The translations under genes were made by a program, and so were the position numbers. Shown piece by piece: positions 11,786 to 13,410 of a stretch of 13,410 nt of DNA. The DNA is from an uncultured Oscillospiraceae bacterium. Lineage in GTDB: Bacteria; Bacillota; Clostridia; Oscillospirales; Oscillospiraceae. The stretch's first letter is position 1, and each line of letters begins with the position of its first letter. The stretch spans positions 1 through 13,410 of the forward strand of contig CAJTPV010000054.1 in assembly GCA_910578505.1 (NCBI GenBank), given 5' to 3'. The notes under the pieces were generated by a model. The model saw nothing but the letters and a program-made list of their open reading frames with translations. It was not told the DNA's origin and made no database searches.

Positions 11786-12511
11786 TTACTCATAGCGCAG
11801 ATTTTTTGCCATCCACAGCCCAATGCCAAGGAAAAGGAGCGTTTCGACCAGAGCAAACAGCACCACCAGCATATCGGGCTTTGCGCTCATAGCCACCGCA
11901 GGCTTGAACATCACAATGAACGGATGCACCATCAAGACCGCCGCGGCTGACGATGCCAGGGCCATCCCGCTTAAAAAACCGGCAACTCCCACACCGAGGG
12001 GAACCCACATATTTTCAAAGCGGGAGGAGATCAGCACCATAAAAGACAGTACCGGCATGGATGTGATGAATGAATAGGCCGTAAAGCGGAGCAGCGTTCC
12101 CATTTCATATGTCCCCTGGGGCAGATCGCTCATTCCGATTTTCATGAGCGCCAGATTTTCCAGAGCCACCGCCACAAAGAGCATGACGGTCAAGATCAGG
12201 AATTTGCAGAGATACATCCCCGGTACGCTTATGGGAAGCATATACATCTTTTTGATTGCGCTGCCCTTAAACTCCATGTTGTAGACCATGCAGGAGGCGA
12301 CAACGATACCAAACAGGTTCAGTATCATAATCATGCCGTAAAGCTGGGTCAGCAGTACGTCCATCGGGGCCAGCGGAAGATTGAGCAGCGTATCTTTTCG
12401 GACAAGGAAGTTGACAAAGGCATAGGCCGCGCCTAAAATACCGACAGCCAGCAGCACCGGGATCACCCCTGTCCGCTTCTCTTTCCGAAGTTCGATCACA
12501 AGCGCCCTCAT
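11786..12511 (-). CDS. ABC transporter permease, MutE/LanE-like
   Basis: This 241-residue permease has six predicted membrane helices at about 17-36, 56-76, 101-122, 142-162, 169-190 and 213-234. The loop after helix 2 has the family motif NMEFKGSAIKKMYMLPIS (78-95), comparable to the coupling loop of the second permease, so the two probably form a heterodimer on the shared ATPase. Its ATG overlaps the ATPase stop (ATGA), which favours equal production. Similar pairs are annotated as lantibiotic-protection permeases (MutE/EpiE type) in Clostridia, including the C. difficile CprABC system. I infer the same role but cannot name the peptide. Confidence 0.85.
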   Translation of the reverse strand: MRALVIELRKEKRTGVIPVLLAVGILGAAYAFVNFLVRKDTLLNLPLAPMDVLLTQLYGMIMILNLFGIVVASCMVYNMEFKGSAIKKMYMLPISVPGMYLCKFLILTVMLFVAVALENLALMKIGMSDLPQGTYEMGTLLRFTAYSFITSMPVLSFMVLISSRFENMWVPLGVGVAGFLSGMALASSAAAVLMVHPFIVMFKPAVAMSAKPDMLVVLFALVETLLFLGIGLWMAKNLRYE

Positions 12512-13272
12512 AGCTTTGCCCTCTGCTTTCTGGCGGCGTTGTCCTGCTCCACGATGGAGAGGAACACATCTTCCAGGTTGTCGGCGGACATTCCCGCCTG
12601 CCTTGCGCTGTGCCGCAGATCATCCAAGCTGCCCTCAAACAGCAGCCGTCCATGATTGAGGATGCCGATGTCGTCCGCCATCAGCTCAATTTCCGACAGC
12701 ATATGAGAGGAAATGAGGATGGTGCAATCGTACAGATCAGGCAGGGATTTTACCAGATTGCGAATTTCATGGATGCCAGAGGGGTCAAGGCCGTTGGTCG
12801 GTTCATCCAGAATGAGGATAGGCGGACGGCCCAGCAGCGCCCCGGCGAGGCCAAGCCGCTGTTTCATACCCAGGGAATACTTCTTTGCGAGGCGATCTCC
12901 AAATTCGGACAGCCCCACCAGCTCCAGGGCGTCCTCCACGGTGTTTTGACCCAGGCCCAAAATCCGGCGTATCACATCCAGGTTTTCCCGGCCCGTCAGG
13001 TTGGCATAGAACGAGGGGGCCTCAATGAAAGAGCCAATCTCCCGCAGAATTTTCAGCCGGTCGTTGGGAAACTGTTTCCCGTCAATGATGAAACGGCCCT
13101 TTGTGGGGGCGGTCAGCCCCAGGAGCATCTTCATGGTGGTGGATTTGCCCGCTCCATTGGGGCCTAAAAGTGCGTAAATACTGCCCCTGCGGACGTGGAG
13201 GGAAACATGGTTGACGGAGGTGAAGTTTTTGTATTGTTTCGTCAACTGCTCTGTGGCGATGATATAGTCCAT
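12508..13272 (-). CDS. ABC transporter ATPase, BcrA/LanF (lantibiotic protection) type
   Basis: This 254-residue ATPase energises the two downstream permeases. The start is set at ATG 13272, eight bases after AAAGGAG; an in-frame GTG two codons earlier sits too close to that site. Motifs from this start are: Walker A GPNGAGKST (37-45), the region IGSFIEAPSFYANLTGREN where E84 replaces the usual Q-loop glutamine (the E-loop of LanF/BcrA proteins), signature YSLGMKQRLG (132-141), Walker B LILDEPTNGLDP (153-164) and switch H190 (SSHMLSE). The E-loop supports membrane-peptide immunity transport (lantibiotic or bacitracin type) rather than nutrient uptake. The gene is first in the operon and is preceded by phased repeats typical of response-regulator control. 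Confidence 0.9.
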   Translation of the reverse strand: MDYIIATEQLTKQYKNFTSVNHVSLHVRRGSIYALLGPNGAGKSTTMKMLLGLTAPTKGRFIIDGKQFPNDRLKILREIGSFIEAPSFYANLTGRENLDVIRRILGLGQNTVEDALELVGLSEFGDRLAKKYSLGMKQRLGLAGALLGRPPILILDEPTNGLDPSGIHEIRNLVKSLPDLYDCTILISSHMLSEIELMADDIGILNHGRLLFEGSLDDLRHSARQAGMSADNLEDVFLSIVEQDNAARKQRAKL

Positions 13273-13295
13273 AGACACATCTCCTTTCTGCCCCT

Positions 13296-13350
13296 ATGGT
13301 ACAGCATCAACCTGACTTCTACATTCTCTCGACCTTACTTTTACCTTACT
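13296..13350 (-). promoter_or_regulatory. ABC operon promoter region with phased direct repeats
   Basis: On the minus strand AGTAAGGT occurs at 13350-13343 and 13339-13332, with a diverged position at 13328-13321 and a near copy AGTCAGGT at 13317-13310; the register is exactly 11 bases throughout. They lie directly upstream of TACCAT (13301-13296), a plausible -10, while the -35 (ATGTAG) is poor. This layout fits activation by an OmpR-family response regulator such as those paired with peptide-sensing kinases. No regulator gene is in the window. Confidence 0.55.
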
Positions 13351-13364
13351 TTTTTAAAGGGACC

Positions 13365-13393
13365 TTCACAAAGCGGATGTGCTTTGTTATAAT
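13365..13393 (+). promoter_or_regulatory. Strong divergent promoter with spacer palindrome
   Basis: TTCACA (13365-13370) and TATAAT (13388-13393) are exactly 17 bases apart, close to consensus, and read rightward out of the window. The spacer carries the inverted repeat ACAAAGC-GGATGT-GCTTTGT (13368-13387), a likely operator for a regulator. The gene it drives is beyond the right edge; a regulator of the ABC operon would fit but is unproven. Confidence 0.6.
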
Positions 13394-13410
13394 CAAGTTA
13401 ACAAATTGAA

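Noticed and set aside
1..13410. CRISPR array, insertion sequence or rRNA
   Set aside because: No regularly spaced repeats with unique spacers, no transposase frame and no rRNA-like sequence were seen.

Overview
The window reads as DNA from a Gram-positive gut-type Clostridia (Oscillospiraceae or Lachnospiraceae-like). This is inferred from AGGAGG-type ribosome sites, fairly GC-rich coding with AT-rich promoters, and gene families typical of clostridial mobile elements. It is mostly accessory DNA built around one tRNA-Arg(ACG) gene (8907-8983, minus strand).

Left of the tRNA (1 to about 8906) lies the integrase end of an integrative element, either a prophage or an ICE; the window cannot decide which. 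A tightly packed minus-strand early operon runs from 6319 leftward out of the window. It holds a small basic protein, a degenerate frame, an excisionase-like HTH protein, several small unknowns, a sigma region 2-like protein, zinc-ribbon proteins, a PcfK/AcrIIA9-like protein, PcfJ, a DUF3102 coiled-coil protein and a partial Cys-rich protein. Many genes overlap by 1 to 4 bases. A divergent plus-strand XRE repressor (6450-7073) is separated from the operon by back-to-back promoters carrying inverted copies of a TTGTTCTTTNNTCAA site. Further right are a possible antisense gene, a double-hairpin region, and a tyrosine integrase (7397-8791) that carries an extra XRE-type HTH inside its core-binding domain. 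Tandem repeats with about 11 bp spacing, the tRNA terminator and the tRNA 3' end follow it.

Right of the tRNA (about 9200-10250, possibly to the window end) is the decayed integrase end of a second element of Tn916/Tn1549-like organisation. It has a sigma-70-like regulator followed by a chimeric ORF in which the start of an HTH protein is fused in frame to the last part of a tyrosine recombinase. The C-terminal half of the HTH gene, any xis gene and most of the int gene are missing. The two integrase ends point at each other across the tRNA gene.

The right third (10705-13272, minus strand) is a four-gene operon for a BcrA/LanFEG-type ABC transporter: an ATPase with an E-loop, two six-helix permeases and a small membrane protein. 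It is probably for lantibiotic or bacitracin-type peptide self-protection or resistance. Its upstream region has helically phased direct repeats that look like a response-regulator site. A strong divergent promoter with a palindrome in its spacer drives something beyond the right edge.
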